Source: Bradyrhizobium sp. BR13661
Lineage (GTDB): Bacteria; Pseudomonadota; Alphaproteobacteria; Rhizobiales; Xanthobacteraceae
Length of the DNA: 64,000 bases
Reading direction: 5' to 3'
Assembly (NCBI RefSeq): GCF_029892425.1
Contig: NZ_JARXWB010000022.1
Location: forward strand, 78,233-142,232
The notes under the pieces were generated by a model. It made no database searches and was not told where the DNA came from. It worked only from the letters and a program-made list of their open reading frames with translations. Both the position numbers and the translations under genes were made by a program. Below are positions 17,789 through 27,217 of the stretch, one piece after another; position 1 is the stretch's first letter; each line of letters starts with the position of its first letter.

Positions 17789-18661
17789 TCAGGCTTCCAG
17801 GTTGCGGCCGACGATGCGGACAAGGAAGAAGGCGACGACGTTGGCGATGACCACGGCGACAAGACCGCCCGCCGAGGCACTCCCGACGTCGAATTGGATC
17901 AACGCTTGCGAATAGATCAGGAAGGCGATGTTGGTGGTCTGCAAGCCTGGCCCGCCACCAGTTGTGACGAAGATCTCGGCGAACACCGTCAGCAGGAAGA
18001 TGGTCTCGATCAGGATCACCACCGTGATCGGGCGCGCCAGATGCGGCAGCGTAATGTAGATGAAGGTCGAGATCGCGCTGGCGCCGTCCATCTCTGCCGC
18101 CTCCTTCTGCTCTTCGTCGAGCGATTGCAAGGCCGTGAGCAGGATCAGCGTTGCGAACGGCAGCCATTGCCAGGCCACGATCAGGATCACCGAGAACAGC
18201 GGCACGTCGTTGAACCAGTCGACCGGAGTCAGCCCGACCAGCTTGGCGAGCCAGGCGAACAGGCCGGACACCGGGTGCATCAGGAGGTTCTTCCAGACCA
18301 GCGCGCTCACCGTGGGCATCACGAAGAACGGCGCGATCACCATCAGCCGCACGAAGTTGCGACCGATCACGGGCTGGTCCATCAACAGCGCCAGGGGAAT
18401 GCCGAGCAGGATCGTCAGCGCCAGCACCGAGCCGACCAGCACCAGAGTGTTCTGAAGCGAGGCGAGGAAGGCGGGATCGGTGAGGAAGTAGTGGAAGTTT
18501 TCAAGCCCGACGAACGATTCCGAACCGGGATCAAGCAGGCTGTAATGCAACGTTGAAAAATAGAGCGTCAGCGCAAGCGGAACGATCATCCAGATGAAGA
18601 GCAGTCCGACGGCCGGGCTCAGGAGCGACCGCGCAAGGAATTGCGTCTGCCGGGTTGCCAT
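17789..18661 (-). CDS. Polyol/sugar ABC transporter permease (MalF/SmoF-like)
   Basis: A 290-residue inner-membrane protein with six predicted helices. The ATG of MATRQTQFLARSLL at 18661 is chosen because GGAG lies nine bases upstream; a start 12 codons earlier (18697) is possible. The EAA-type loop reads EQKEAAEMDGASAISTFIYI (residues about 187-206), followed by TLPHLARP. The pairing with the second permease and the neighbouring binding protein defines a CUT1 importer. The spacer of about 90 bases after the binding-protein gene contains a CATCC...GGATG stretch that may form a hairpin lowering downstream expression. Confidence 0.92.
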   Translation of the reverse strand: MATRQTQFLARSLLSPAVGLLFIWMIVPLALTLYFSTLHYSLLDPGSESFVGLENFHYFLTDPAFLASLQNTLVLVGSVLALTILLGIPLALLMDQPVIGRNFVRLMVIAPFFVMPTVSALVWKNLLMHPVSGLFAWLAKLVGLTPVDWFNDVPLFSVILIVAWQWLPFATLILLTALQSLDEEQKEAAEMDGASAISTFIYITLPHLARPITVVILIETIFLLTVFAEIFVTTGGGPGLQTTNIAFLIYSQALIQFDVGSASAGGLVAVVIANVVAFFLVRIVGRNLEA

Positions 18662-18750
18662 CCGTGGGCTCTCCGCTTGGGGGAAGAAAGCGGCCATCCA
18701 TCGCGCAAGGAGTGGATGGCCGCAAGTTTGAGCTCAAGGAGAGCTCGGGT

Positions 18751-20061
<1,311 letters not shown>

Positions 20062-20085
20062 GGTGTCCTCCCTCAATTCGCGTTT

Positions 20086-20118
20086 TGAGCATATGCCCAC
20101 GCGTTGAGCGTATGTTCG
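20086..20118 (-). promoter_or_regulatory. Paired operator-like sites for the SorC-type regulator
   Basis: Two imperfect palindromes, TGAGCATATGCCCA (20086-20099) and TGAGCGTATGTTCG (20105-20118), share TTGAGCRTATG and are spaced 19 bases apart, 25 bases above the binding-protein start. The neighbouring regulator gene makes it the obvious candidate ligand. Confidence 0.55.
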
Positions 20119-20301
20119 GATGAGGTGTCGCAGATGTCAAGCAGGCGCGCGGCTGTTTCCGCAACTTATGAGTGCTGCGCTGCGGGAGGTAACTGCCGTG
20201 CGGGACGGAAGGGATGGCAGTTTGTTCGCGCTGGAGCGCTCGCGACTTTTCCACCGCCTCCGCTTGCGGGAGAAGGAACCGAGTCCCGTGGCCGCGCTAG
20301 C

Positions 20302-21252
20302 TCAGCGCTCCAGGATTGCCCTTGCCGTGGCCTCATCGGTGATCAGGCCATTGATCAGGCGCCCATTCAGCGCCGCCGCAATCGCCGACACCTTGGCCGC
20401 GCCAACCGCGGCGCCGATGGTCGTGGTCCTCGCCGGGACCTCCGGTGGAATGCTGGTGAGGCGCTTGTTGGTGCCGGCCTTGAGCAGGCGGCCCTTGGAA
20501 TCATAGGCCCAGCCGGTGATCTCGCCGATCGCGCCCTGCCGCATCATCTCGAATAATTCGTCGCGGGTGACGAAGCCGTCGACATGGACCTGCGCCTTCT
20601 GGTCCATCTGGCCGATGCCGACGAGGCGCAGATCCGCTTTGGCCGCGACTGCCTTCACTTTCGCGATCGGCTCGATCCGCACCATCTTGTTGCGCTCGTC
20701 CTCCGAGGACATCAGAAACGGCAGCGGCATCGGATAATGCCGCGCGCCGGTGCGGTCGGCCAGCCGGCCGACGGTGTCGTAGAAGCTCGCCGAGCCGTCG
20801 GCGGAGATGTTGCCGACCAGCGAGACGATCTGATGGTTGGGCCGGTCGATCGGCGTGACGCGCTCGACCGCGGCGCGTACCGCCCGCCCCGTGCCGAGGG
20901 CGACGATCACAGGCGTCTCCGAGCGGAGCGTCGCATCCAGCAGATTGGCGCAGCGCTCAGCAATACCAGCAGTGGACTGCGGTGCAGCAAGATCGGCCGG
21001 GACAACTTCGCAATGGCTGAGCTGGAACCGCTCCTTCAGGCGTGCCGCGAGCTCCATGCATTCGGCAATGGGATGTTCGAGCCGGAACGTGATCAGCCGC
21101 TCGGCGAGACACAGCGAGACCAGCCGCTGCGCCGAGGCGCGCGACACCTGGAGCATCTTAGCGATCTCGTCCTGGGTGTGACCGGCAATGAAATAGAGCC
21201 AGCCGGCGCGCGCGGCGTCGTCGAGCCTCGACTTTTCGTTCTCGGCGGCCAT
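20302..21252 (-). CDS. SorC-family sugar-responsive transcriptional regulator
   Basis: A 316-residue regulator. The N-terminal helix-turn-helix, about residues 18-50, reads GWLYFIAGHTQDEIAKMLQ then VSRASAQRLV. The C-terminal two thirds is the phospho-sugar-binding domain of the SorC/DeoR group, containing VIVALGTGRAVRAAVE and the LVGNISADGSASFYD block. The family controls sorbitol, mannitol and similar operons in response to the sugar or its phosphate. Its gene follows the HAD gene by 6 bases and precedes the polyol operon in the same direction, with paired sites in between. Whether it acts as repressor or activator cannot be read from sequence. Confidence 0.9.
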   Translation of the reverse strand: MAAENEKSRLDDAARAGWLYFIAGHTQDEIAKMLQVSRASAQRLVSLCLAERLITFRLEHPIAECMELAARLKERFQLSHCEVVPADLAAPQSTAGIAERCANLLDATLRSETPVIVALGTGRAVRAAVERVTPIDRPNHQIVSLVGNISADGSASFYDTVGRLADRTGARHYPMPLPFLMSSEDERNKMVRIEPIAKVKAVAAKADLRLVGIGQMDQKAQVHVDGFVTRDELFEMMRQGAIGEITGWAYDSKGRLLKAGTNKRLTSIPPEVPARTTTIGAAVGAAKVSAIAAALNGRLINGLITDEATARAILER

Positions 21253-21258
21253 GCGGCC

Positions 21259-21921
21259 TCACGCCTCCCAGAAATCGCTCATCCGCGCGAAGACCCGATC
21301 GGCTCCGGCGGCCGACAATATAGCGCGGCCATCGCGGTCGCGATAATGGCTACCGCCGACAAATCCCCAGACCATCATCCCGGCCGCCTTGGCGGCCTGC
21401 ACGCCGCTGACGCTGTCTTCGATCACAAGCGTACGCGCGGGATCAGCCAGCATCTTCGCGGCTGCGTGCAGAAAGAGATCCGGCGCCGGCTTTCCGTGCC
21501 TGACCATCTGCGCAGTGTAGAGCCGGTCACCGAAATGCGGCGCGAGGCCGGCCACATCAAGCGACAGCGAAACGCGGTCGAGGTCGCTCGACGATGCGAC
21601 GCAGCACGGCGTTTTCAATTCGGACAGCACGGAGCCGACGCCAGGAATCGGCTGGAGTGCCCCGGTAAACGTCTCGAGCACGCGCGCCTTCAGGCGCGGC
21701 AGAAAATCGCGAGGAAGGACCTGTCCGAGATCGCGATAGTGCTCCTCGACCGCCTTCGTGCTGCGTCCAAGGAAGAGTTCGAGCGCCCGTTCCACCGTGA
21801 GCTGAAGGCCGAACTCCGCCAGCACTTCCGACAGGCAACGACAGCTCAGGAGCTCGCTGTCGACGAGCACGCCGTCGCAATCGAAGACGATCAGATCGGG
21901 TTTTGGCCTGTCCTGGTCCAT
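21259..21921 (-). CDS. HAD-family sugar-phosphate phosphatase/mutase-like
   Basis: A 220-residue haloacid dehalogenase-superfamily protein. Motif I is DCDGVLVDSE (residues about 14-23) with the nucleophile and acid/base aspartates; motif II lies in CCVASSSDLDRV, motif III has the conserved Lys in RHGKPAPDLF, and motif IV is LVIEDSVSGVQAA. The alpha-helical cap between motifs I and II is that of phosphoglycolate-phosphatase/beta-phosphoglucomutase relatives. Position just upstream of the SorC regulator suggests it removes phosphate from an operon sugar phosphate or trims side products; exact substrate not known. Confidence 0.88.
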   Translation of the reverse strand: MDQDRPKPDLIVFDCDGVLVDSELLSCRCLSEVLAEFGLQLTVERALELFLGRSTKAVEEHYRDLGQVLPRDFLPRLKARVLETFTGALQPIPGVGSVLSELKTPCCVASSSDLDRVSLSLDVAGLAPHFGDRLYTAQMVRHGKPAPDLFLHAAAKMLADPARTLVIEDSVSGVQAAKAAGMMVWGFVGGSHYRDRDGRAILSAAGADRVFARMSDFWEA

Positions 21922-21930
21922 CCGGTCATT

Positions 21931-21944
21931 CGATCATATACCCA
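21931..21944 (-). promoter_or_regulatory. Possible third SorC-type site above the HAD gene
   Basis: CGATCATATACCCA matches TGAGCATATGCCCA (20086) at 11 of 14 positions and lies 9 bases above the HAD gene start, where it could allow autoregulation of the HAD-regulator pair. A single weak match. Confidence 0.3.
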
Positions 21945-22017
21945 GATGATGAGCAATAGCTCAGGAGCTTGGCGCGCCGGTGGCGGTTGAGGCCATCTGG
22001 CGGCGTGGCTACCCTTG

Positions 22018-22137
22018 TCAAAACAGCACAAAGGCACCGATCAGCAAACCCGCAGCGAAGGAAATGAGCCCTAAGGTGCAGACGGAAACGATGCGCACGA
22101 GGATGCGAAGTCGCACCTCATACTCATCGTCTGTCAT
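22018..22137 (-). CDS. Very small membrane protein (39 aa)
   Basis: A short open frame, MTDDEYEVRLRILVRIVSV followed by about 20 mostly hydrophobic residues (TLGLISFAAGLLIGAFVLF), ending in TGA. An acidic N-terminus, a basic stretch and one membrane helix give it the normal layout of a small inner-membrane protein, with the basic residues expected at the cytoplasmic side. An in-frame GTG seven codons upstream (22158) could extend it to 46 residues. No strong ribosome site is seen before either start. It stands in the 395-base gap between the HAD gene and the ABC permease gene. Function unknown. Confidence 0.45.
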   Translation of the reverse strand: MTDDEYEVRLRILVRIVSVCTLGLISFAAGLLIGAFVLF

Positions 22138-22281
22138 CTCGTGGATTTGAGCCGCCACTGGTGCTGCCCTGCCCGTGTGCTATTCGGCACTTCTGGATTT
22201 ATAGCCCAAATCATGGTCAAGGCGAGGCATTGGCACGGAGGTATTTGCCGTGATCGGAATTTGGGAAAATTGTACCGTATG

Positions 22282-22303
22282 GGGTGGCGCCGCAGCCCCA
22301 CCC
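22282..22303 (-). terminator. Possible terminator after the sugar permease gene
   Basis: GGGTGG and CCACCC arms 10 bases apart, just beyond the permease stop codon on the minus strand, followed about 12 bases later by AATTTTCC. Weak because of the distance to the U-rich stretch. Confidence 0.35.
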
Positions 22304-22315
22304 GCGGGTGATTCC

Positions 22316-23551
22316 CTACCGCCGCTGGTTATACACGTCGATGCACACGGCTCCCAGCAGCACCAGGCCCTTGATGACCTGCTGGTAGTCGATGCCGATG
22401 CCGAGGATGGACATGCCGTTGTTCATCACGCCCATGATCATGGCGCCGACCACGGCGCCGCCGACGCGGCCGACGCCGCCATAGGCCGAGGCGCCGCCGA
22501 TGAAGCAGGCGGCGATGACGTCGAGCTCGAAGCCCAGACCCGCCTTGGGCGTTGCGGTGTTGAGACGCGCGGCGAAGACGAGACCGGCAAGCGCGGCCAG
22601 CACGCCCATGTTGACGAAGGTGAAGAAGGTCAGTCGCTCGGTCTTGATGCCCGACAGGCCTGCCGCCTTGGCGTTGCCGCCGACGGCATAGATCTGCCGA
22701 CCGATCACGGTGCGGCGGGTGACGAAACCATAGAGCGCGATCAGGACGCTCATGATCACGAGCACGTTGGGCAGGCCGCGATAGGTCGCGATCAGATAGG
22801 TGAAATAGAGCACGGCGCAGGCAAGCACGATGCTCTTGCCCAGGAAGAACGCGTAAGGCTCAACCTCGATGCCGTGCGACACCTCACGTGCACGGCTCTT
22901 GGCACTGGCGTAGACCAGCCCTAGCGCCAGAGCGACTCCGATCAGCATCGAGATCGGATGCAGCGTGCCGGCTTCTGAAACAAAGTTACACCCGAAGAAA
23001 CTAGCTGGCTCAGGCTGGGAACAGGCGAGCTCCGGAATGAAGCCTGACGACAGCTTCTGGAAGGTCGACGGGAACGGCCCGAGCGACTGGCCCTGCAATA
23101 CCGCGAGCGCGAGGCCTTTGAACACCAGCATGCCGGCGAGGGTGACGATGAAGGACGGGATCTTGAAATAGGCCACCCAATAGCCCTGCGCGGCGCCGAT
23201 GGCCGCGCCGACGGCGAGGCAGATGATGAAGGCGAGCGTGTAGTCGACCTTGTATGTCACCATCAGAAGAGCAGCGACCGCGCCGACGAACCCCGCGACC
23301 GATCCGACCGACAAGTCGATGTGACCGGTGACGATCACCAGCAGCATGCCCAGCGCCATGATGACGATGTAGCTGTTCTGGAGCACAAGGTTGGTCAGGT
23401 TGAGCGGCTGCAGCAGCGTGCCGCTGGTCATGACCTGGAAGAACAGCATGATCGCAATCAGCGACATCAACATGCCGTAGTTGCGCAGATTGTTCTTGAT
23501 GAAGCTGCCGTGCCGGCGCTCCTCGGGCAGCGAAACCGTCTTGTCGGTCAT
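22316..23551 (-). CDS. gguB: Sugar ABC transporter permease (GguB/XylH-like)
   Basis: A 411-residue inner-membrane permease of the CUT2 class. It has about ten hydrophobic segments, with the family mark VTGHIDLSVGSVAGFVGA (about residues 79-96). A periplasmic-type insertion around residues 168-185 with three cysteines (ELACSQPEPASFFGCNF) is characteristic of the GguB/XylH-like group. The C-terminus has FIGGASAYGGVGRVGGA and GIGIDYQQVIKGLVLLGAV. The start overlaps the ATPase stop by ATGA. With ChvE-like binding protein and GguA-like ATPase it imports aldoses such as galactose, arabinose, xylose or glucose. Confidence 0.88.
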   Translation of the reverse strand: MTDKTVSLPEERRHGSFIKNNLRNYGMLMSLIAIMLFFQVMTSGTLLQPLNLTNLVLQNSYIVIMALGMLLVIVTGHIDLSVGSVAGFVGAVAALLMVTYKVDYTLAFIICLAVGAAIGAAQGYWVAYFKIPSFIVTLAGMLVFKGLALAVLQGQSLGPFPSTFQKLSSGFIPELACSQPEPASFFGCNFVSEAGTLHPISMLIGVALALGLVYASAKSRAREVSHGIEVEPYAFFLGKSIVLACAVLYFTYLIATYRGLPNVLVIMSVLIALYGFVTRRTVIGRQIYAVGGNAKAAGLSGIKTERLTFFTFVNMGVLAALAGLVFAARLNTATPKAGLGFELDVIAACFIGGASAYGGVGRVGGAVVGAMIMGVMNNGMSILGIGIDYQQVIKGLVLLGAVCIDVYNQRR

Positions 23552-25140
23552 GGCCGCAATCCTCCCATCTCCGCGACCCTGGCCGCGCCGTTTCCGTTGC
23601 TTCGTTCATTGCGCATGATGGCGCGCATGATGTTTTCCTGTGTCGCCTCGGCGCCCGGGAACTCGCCGACAAAGGCGCCGTCGTTCATGACGCAGATGCG
23701 GTCGCAGATGCCGAGCAGCTCGGGCATCTCCGAGGAGATCACCACGACGCCACGGCCGGCTTCTGCCAGCTCGTTGATGATACAGTAAATCTCATATTTG
23801 GCACCGACGTCGATGCCCCTTGTCGGCTCGTCCAGGATCAAGACCTTGGGGTCGGTCATCAGCCATTTCGACAGCACGACCTTCTGCTGGTTCCCGCCGG
23901 AGAGCTGACCGGTCTCCTGGTAGACGTCGGAACAGCGAATCCGCATGCGGTTGCGGTAGTCGCTGGCGACCTTCAGCTCGGCGATGTCGTCGATGACCCT
24001 CCCCGGCGCGACCTGGTCGAGGCTTGCCAGCGTAATGTTCTTGCGGACGTCGTCGGCCAGGATCAGCCCAAGCTGCTTACGGTCCTCGGTCACATAGGCA
24101 AGGCCCGCGTCGATGGCGGCCGCGACGTTTGGCAGCACGATCTCATGGCCCTCGAGGGCGATGCGGCCGGTGATATTGGTGCCCCAGGCGCGGCCGAACA
24201 GGCTCATGGCGAACTCGGTACGACCCGCGCCCATCAGTCCGGCGATGCCGACGACCTCACCGCGTTTGACGCCGAAATTGACGTTCTTGATCACCTGCCG
24301 GTCGGGATGAATGGGGTGATAGACCGACCAGTTCGCCACCTCGAGCACCGGCTCGCCGATCTTCGCGCTGCGCTCCGGGAAGCGATGGGCCAGATCGCGA
24401 TTGACCATGCTGCGGATGATGCGGTCTTCCTGGATCGGCTCGGCGCGGCAGTCGATGCTGTCGACGGTGCGTCCGTCGCGCAGCACGGTGATATGGTCGG
24501 CGACGCGGGCGACCTCGTTGAGCTTGTGCGAGATCAGGATCGAGCCGATGCCCCGCTCGCGGAACTTCATCAGGCGTTCGAGCAGTGCGGCGCTATCGGC
24601 CTCGTTCAGGCTGGCGGTCGGCTCGTCCAGGATCAGCATCCGAACACGCTTGGACAGCGCCTTGGCAATCTCGACCAACTGCTGCTTGCCGACGCCGAGA
24701 TCGGTGATCAGGGTATCGGGCGATTCCTTCAGGCCAACTTGCGCGAGCAGCTCGCGCGTGCGCCGGTACACCTCGTCGCGATCGATCACGCCGAATTTTG
24801 ACGGCGGGTGCGAGAGAAAAATATTCTCCGCGATCGACATCAGCGGGATCAGCGCCAGCTCCTGATGGATGATGATGATACCGAGCGCCTCGGAATCGTT
24901 GATGTCGCGGAAGCGGCGTTCCTCGCCCTCGAAGACGATGGTGCCCTCGTAGCTGCCCGCCGGGTACACTCCGCTCAGCACCTTCATCAAGGTTGATTTG
25001 CCGGCGCCATTCTCGCCGACGAGGGCGTGGATCTGCCCGGCCTCGACCGAGAAATTGACGTCACGCAACGCCTGCACACCGGCAAAGCTCTTGCTGACGT
25101 TGCGCATCTCCAGCATGGCGGTCATCGCATTACGTCCCAT
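23548..25140 (-). CDS. gguA: Sugar ABC transporter ATPase, two-domain (GguA/XylG-like)
   Basis: A 530-residue protein with two ATPase halves, typical of CUT2 sugar importers. The first half has Walker A GENGAGKST and Walker B LILDEPTASL; the second has the degenerate P-loop GLMGAGRTEFA and a LSGGNQQKVVLSKWL signature, then LILDEPTRGIDVGAK. The start could be ATG at 25140 (MGRNAMTAMLEM), 25125 or 25116; the conserved region begins at MLEMRNVSKSF. It is separated from the binding-protein gene by a 10-bp hairpin at 25150-25175, and coupled to the permease gene by a 4-bp overlap. Confidence 0.9.
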   Translation of the reverse strand: MGRNAMTAMLEMRNVSKSFAGVQALRDVNFSVEAGQIHALVGENGAGKSTLMKVLSGVYPAGSYEGTIVFEGEERRFRDINDSEALGIIIIHQELALIPLMSIAENIFLSHPPSKFGVIDRDEVYRRTRELLAQVGLKESPDTLITDLGVGKQQLVEIAKALSKRVRMLILDEPTASLNEADSAALLERLMKFRERGIGSILISHKLNEVARVADHITVLRDGRTVDSIDCRAEPIQEDRIIRSMVNRDLAHRFPERSAKIGEPVLEVANWSVYHPIHPDRQVIKNVNFGVKRGEVVGIAGLMGAGRTEFAMSLFGRAWGTNITGRIALEGHEIVLPNVAAAIDAGLAYVTEDRKQLGLILADDVRKNITLASLDQVAPGRVIDDIAELKVASDYRNRMRIRCSDVYQETGQLSGGNQQKVVLSKWLMTDPKVLILDEPTRGIDVGAKYEIYCIINELAEAGRGVVVISSEMPELLGICDRICVMNDGAFVGEFPGAEATQENIMRAIMRNERSNGNGAARVAEMGGLRP

Positions 25141-25149
25141 CCGTTACGT

Positions 25150-25175
25150 CCCTCTCCCCGCGTACGGGGAGAGGG
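25150..25175 (-). other. Intercistronic hairpin between chvE-like and gguA-like genes
   Basis: CCCTCTCCCC at 25150-25159 and GGGGAGAGGG at 25166-25175, a perfect 10-bp stem with a 6-base loop and no U run. It sits between the binding-protein stop and the ATPase start, a usual place for elements that stabilise the binding-protein message. Confidence 0.65.
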
Positions 25176-25188
25176 AAACTCGACAGTC

Positions 25189-26262
25189 TTACTGGAACTG
25201 CGACTTCTTGTAGTAGCCGCTGTCAATCAGGGTCTTCTCCCAATTGTCCTTATACACCACGACCGGCTTCAGCAGATAGGACGGCACGGTCTTGGCACCG
25301 TTCTCATAGGTCTTGGTGTCGTTCACCGTGACCTGCTTGCCGGCGAGCGCGGCATCGACCATATCGGCGGTGACCTTGGCGAGATCGCGGGTGTCCTTGA
25401 AAATGGTCGAATACTGGTCGCCGCGCAGCATCGCCTTGATCGACGGAACCTCGGCGTCCTGGCCGCTGATGATCGGCATGGGCTGATCCGCCGTGCCGTA
25501 GCCCACGCCCTTCAGCGAGGAGATGATACCGATCGAGAGGCCGTCATAGGGCGACAGCACAGCGTTCACCTTCTTGTTGCCGTAGTAGGCACTGAGCAGG
25601 TTGTCCATGCGGGCCTGGGCGGTGGCACCGTCCCAGCGCAGCGTTGCGACCTTGTCCATGCCCGTCTGCCCGGACACGACGACGAGCTTCTTGCTGTCGA
25701 TGTAGGGCTGAAGCACGCTCATCGCGCCGTTGTAGAAGAAGTAGGCGTTGTTGTCGTCGGGTGAGCCGCCGAACAGCTCGATGTTGAAAGGCCCCTTGCC
25801 GTCCTTGAGGCCGAGTCCCTGCACGATCGATTCCGCCTGCAGCACGCCGACCTGGAAGTTGTCGAAGGTCGCGTAATAGTCGACATTCGGCGTACCGCGG
25901 ATCAGGCGGTCATAGGCGATCACGGTGATGCCCTTGGCCTTGGCCTGCTTGAGCACGTCCGACAGCGTGGTGCCGTCGATCGCGGCGATCACGAGTGCCT
26001 TGGCGCCCTTGGTCACCATGTTCTCGACCTGCGAGAGCTGGTTCGGGATGTCGTCTTCGGCATATTGCAGGTCGGTGTTGTAGCCGCGCTCCTTCAGCAC
26101 CTTCACCATGTTGTTGCCGTCGTCGATCCAGCGCGCCGAGGACTTGGTCGGCATGGCGATGCCGACTGTTGCCTTGTCCTGCGCGGAGGCCGTCAGGCCC
26201 GTGGCCATTGTTGCAGCGCCGGCCAGCGCCATCGCGAGAAATGTCGTCTTCAATTTCAACAT
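25189..26262 (-). CDS. chvE: Multiple sugar-binding periplasmic protein (ChvE-like)
   Basis: A 357-residue CUT2 binding protein. The signal peptide MLKLKTTFLAMALAGAATMATGLTASA is cut before QDKATVGIAMPTKSSARWI. The match to ChvE of Agrobacterium is strong in that N-terminal block, in AEDDIPNQLSQVENMV (about residues 67-82), in FELFGGSPDDNNA-type region (here IELFGGSPDDNNAYFFYNGA) and in the terminal SYLLKPVVVYKDNW. ChvE binds galactose, arabinose, glucose and related aldoses and feeds GguAB; in Agrobacterium it also signals to VirA, but no VirA-like gene is here. It follows the lactonase gene by 73 bases in the same operon. As a binding protein it is expected to be made in excess of the membrane parts. 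Confidence 0.9.
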   Translation of the reverse strand: MLKLKTTFLAMALAGAATMATGLTASAQDKATVGIAMPTKSSARWIDDGNNMVKVLKERGYNTDLQYAEDDIPNQLSQVENMVTKGAKALVIAAIDGTTLSDVLKQAKAKGITVIAYDRLIRGTPNVDYYATFDNFQVGVLQAESIVQGLGLKDGKGPFNIELFGGSPDDNNAYFFYNGAMSVLQPYIDSKKLVVVSGQTGMDKVATLRWDGATAQARMDNLLSAYYGNKKVNAVLSPYDGLSIGIISSLKGVGYGTADQPMPIISGQDAEVPSIKAMLRGDQYSTIFKDTRDLAKVTADMVDAALAGKQVTVNDTKTYENGAKTVPSYLLKPVVVYKDNWEKTLIDSGYYKKSQFQ

Positions 26263-26335
26263 GCTTCACTCCCGTTGGGTGTCAGACTGTTTCTTAGGTC
26301 GTTCAGTACGTCGGTAGAGGTCGGTTTCGGATCTC

Positions 26336-27217
26336 CTATGCGAGCTTGACATCAGGCTCCGCGCGACCGCGCGCGGAGGCTTGTAGCAGAAACGTGCGGC
26401 CGGCCAGTGGGTCGGCGGCGCGCGCCTCCGCATCCATATCCTGCCAGGCGGACGTGACAAGCAGGCGCGACAAATCGGGGCCGACGAAAGCAGGGCAACT
26501 CGCCTGTCTGGCGGGCACATGCAGCGAGCGCAGGCGCTCGCCTTGGGGAGAATAGACATCGACCCTGCCGGCGCCCCAGCAGGCGTTCCATATCTGCCCG
26601 TCGGCATCGCACACGGAGCCATCGAGCCCGCCGACGCCGGTGTGGCGGAGCAACACGTCCGGCTCCCCGCGCGGCAGGCCCGTGTCGGGATTGAGCGGCA
26701 CAGCGTAAAGCACGGCGCGCACCGTATCGGTGAAGTAGCCGGTGGCACCATCCGGCGAAAAGCAGATCGAGTTGGGAATGCTGATGCCCGGAAACAGCGT
26801 CGAGATCTTGCCACGGTGGAGCGCGTAGATTGCTCCCGCCCCCCGCTCGGCCTTGCGCCCCATGGTGCCGATCCAGAACGTGCCGGATCGATGCACACGG
26901 CAATCATTGGAACGCGTCGCAGGATTATCCGCTTCAAGCGGACAGAACAGCGTCATCACGCCATCGGCGACTGTTCGGATGTAGAGACCATCCTCCGCAA
27001 CGATGAGCTGCCGCTCGGCATCGATCCGCCCAAGCGCGCTCGCCATCCGGCCGAGCGCGTGGACGCGGATCGTACCGCCACCGAGATGCGCCTCGAATAG
27101 CTTCCCTTCGCGAATGTCGAACCACCAGGCGGTGTCGGTGGCCACGTCATAGGTCGGCCCCTCGCCGAGGTGGCAGGGATGATCCGAGAGAACGGAGGTT
27201 GGCACCTCTTCCATCAT
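26336..27217 (-). CDS. SMP-30/gluconolactonase-family sugar lactonase
   Basis: A 293-residue calcium- or zinc-dependent beta-propeller lactonase. The start is the first of two adjacent ATG codons (27217), overlapping the epimerase stop by ATGA. Family marks are CHLGEGPTYDVATDTAWWFDI near residues 14-34 (metal-binding Glu in GEGP), NDCRVHRSGTFWIGTMG near 103-119 with the conserved Asn/Asp, and GGLDGSVCDADGQIWNACWG near 200-219. It would open the aldonolactone made by the 1-dehydrogenase encoded upstream, giving arabinonate or galactonate. Together with the dehydrogenase, the epimerase and the XylX-type dehydratase it indicates an oxidative aldose route. Confidence 0.88.
   Translation of the reverse strand: MMEEVPTSVLSDHPCHLGEGPTYDVATDTAWWFDIREGKLFEAHLGGGTIRVHALGRMASALGRIDAERQLIVAEDGLYIRTVADGVMTLFCPLEADNPATRSNDCRVHRSGTFWIGTMGRKAERGAGAIYALHRGKISTLFPGISIPNSICFSPDGATGYFTDTVRAVLYAVPLNPDTGLPRGEPDVLLRHTGVGGLDGSVCDADGQIWNACWGAGRVDVYSPQGERLRSLHVPARQASCPAFVGPDLSRLLVTSAWQDMDAEARAADPLAGRTFLLQASARGRAEPDVKLA

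Noticed and set aside
25189..26262. Role in virulence signalling, as for Agrobacterium ChvE
   Set aside because: The protein family matches, but no virA/virG-like genes are in the window; the context is sugar uptake and oxidation only.
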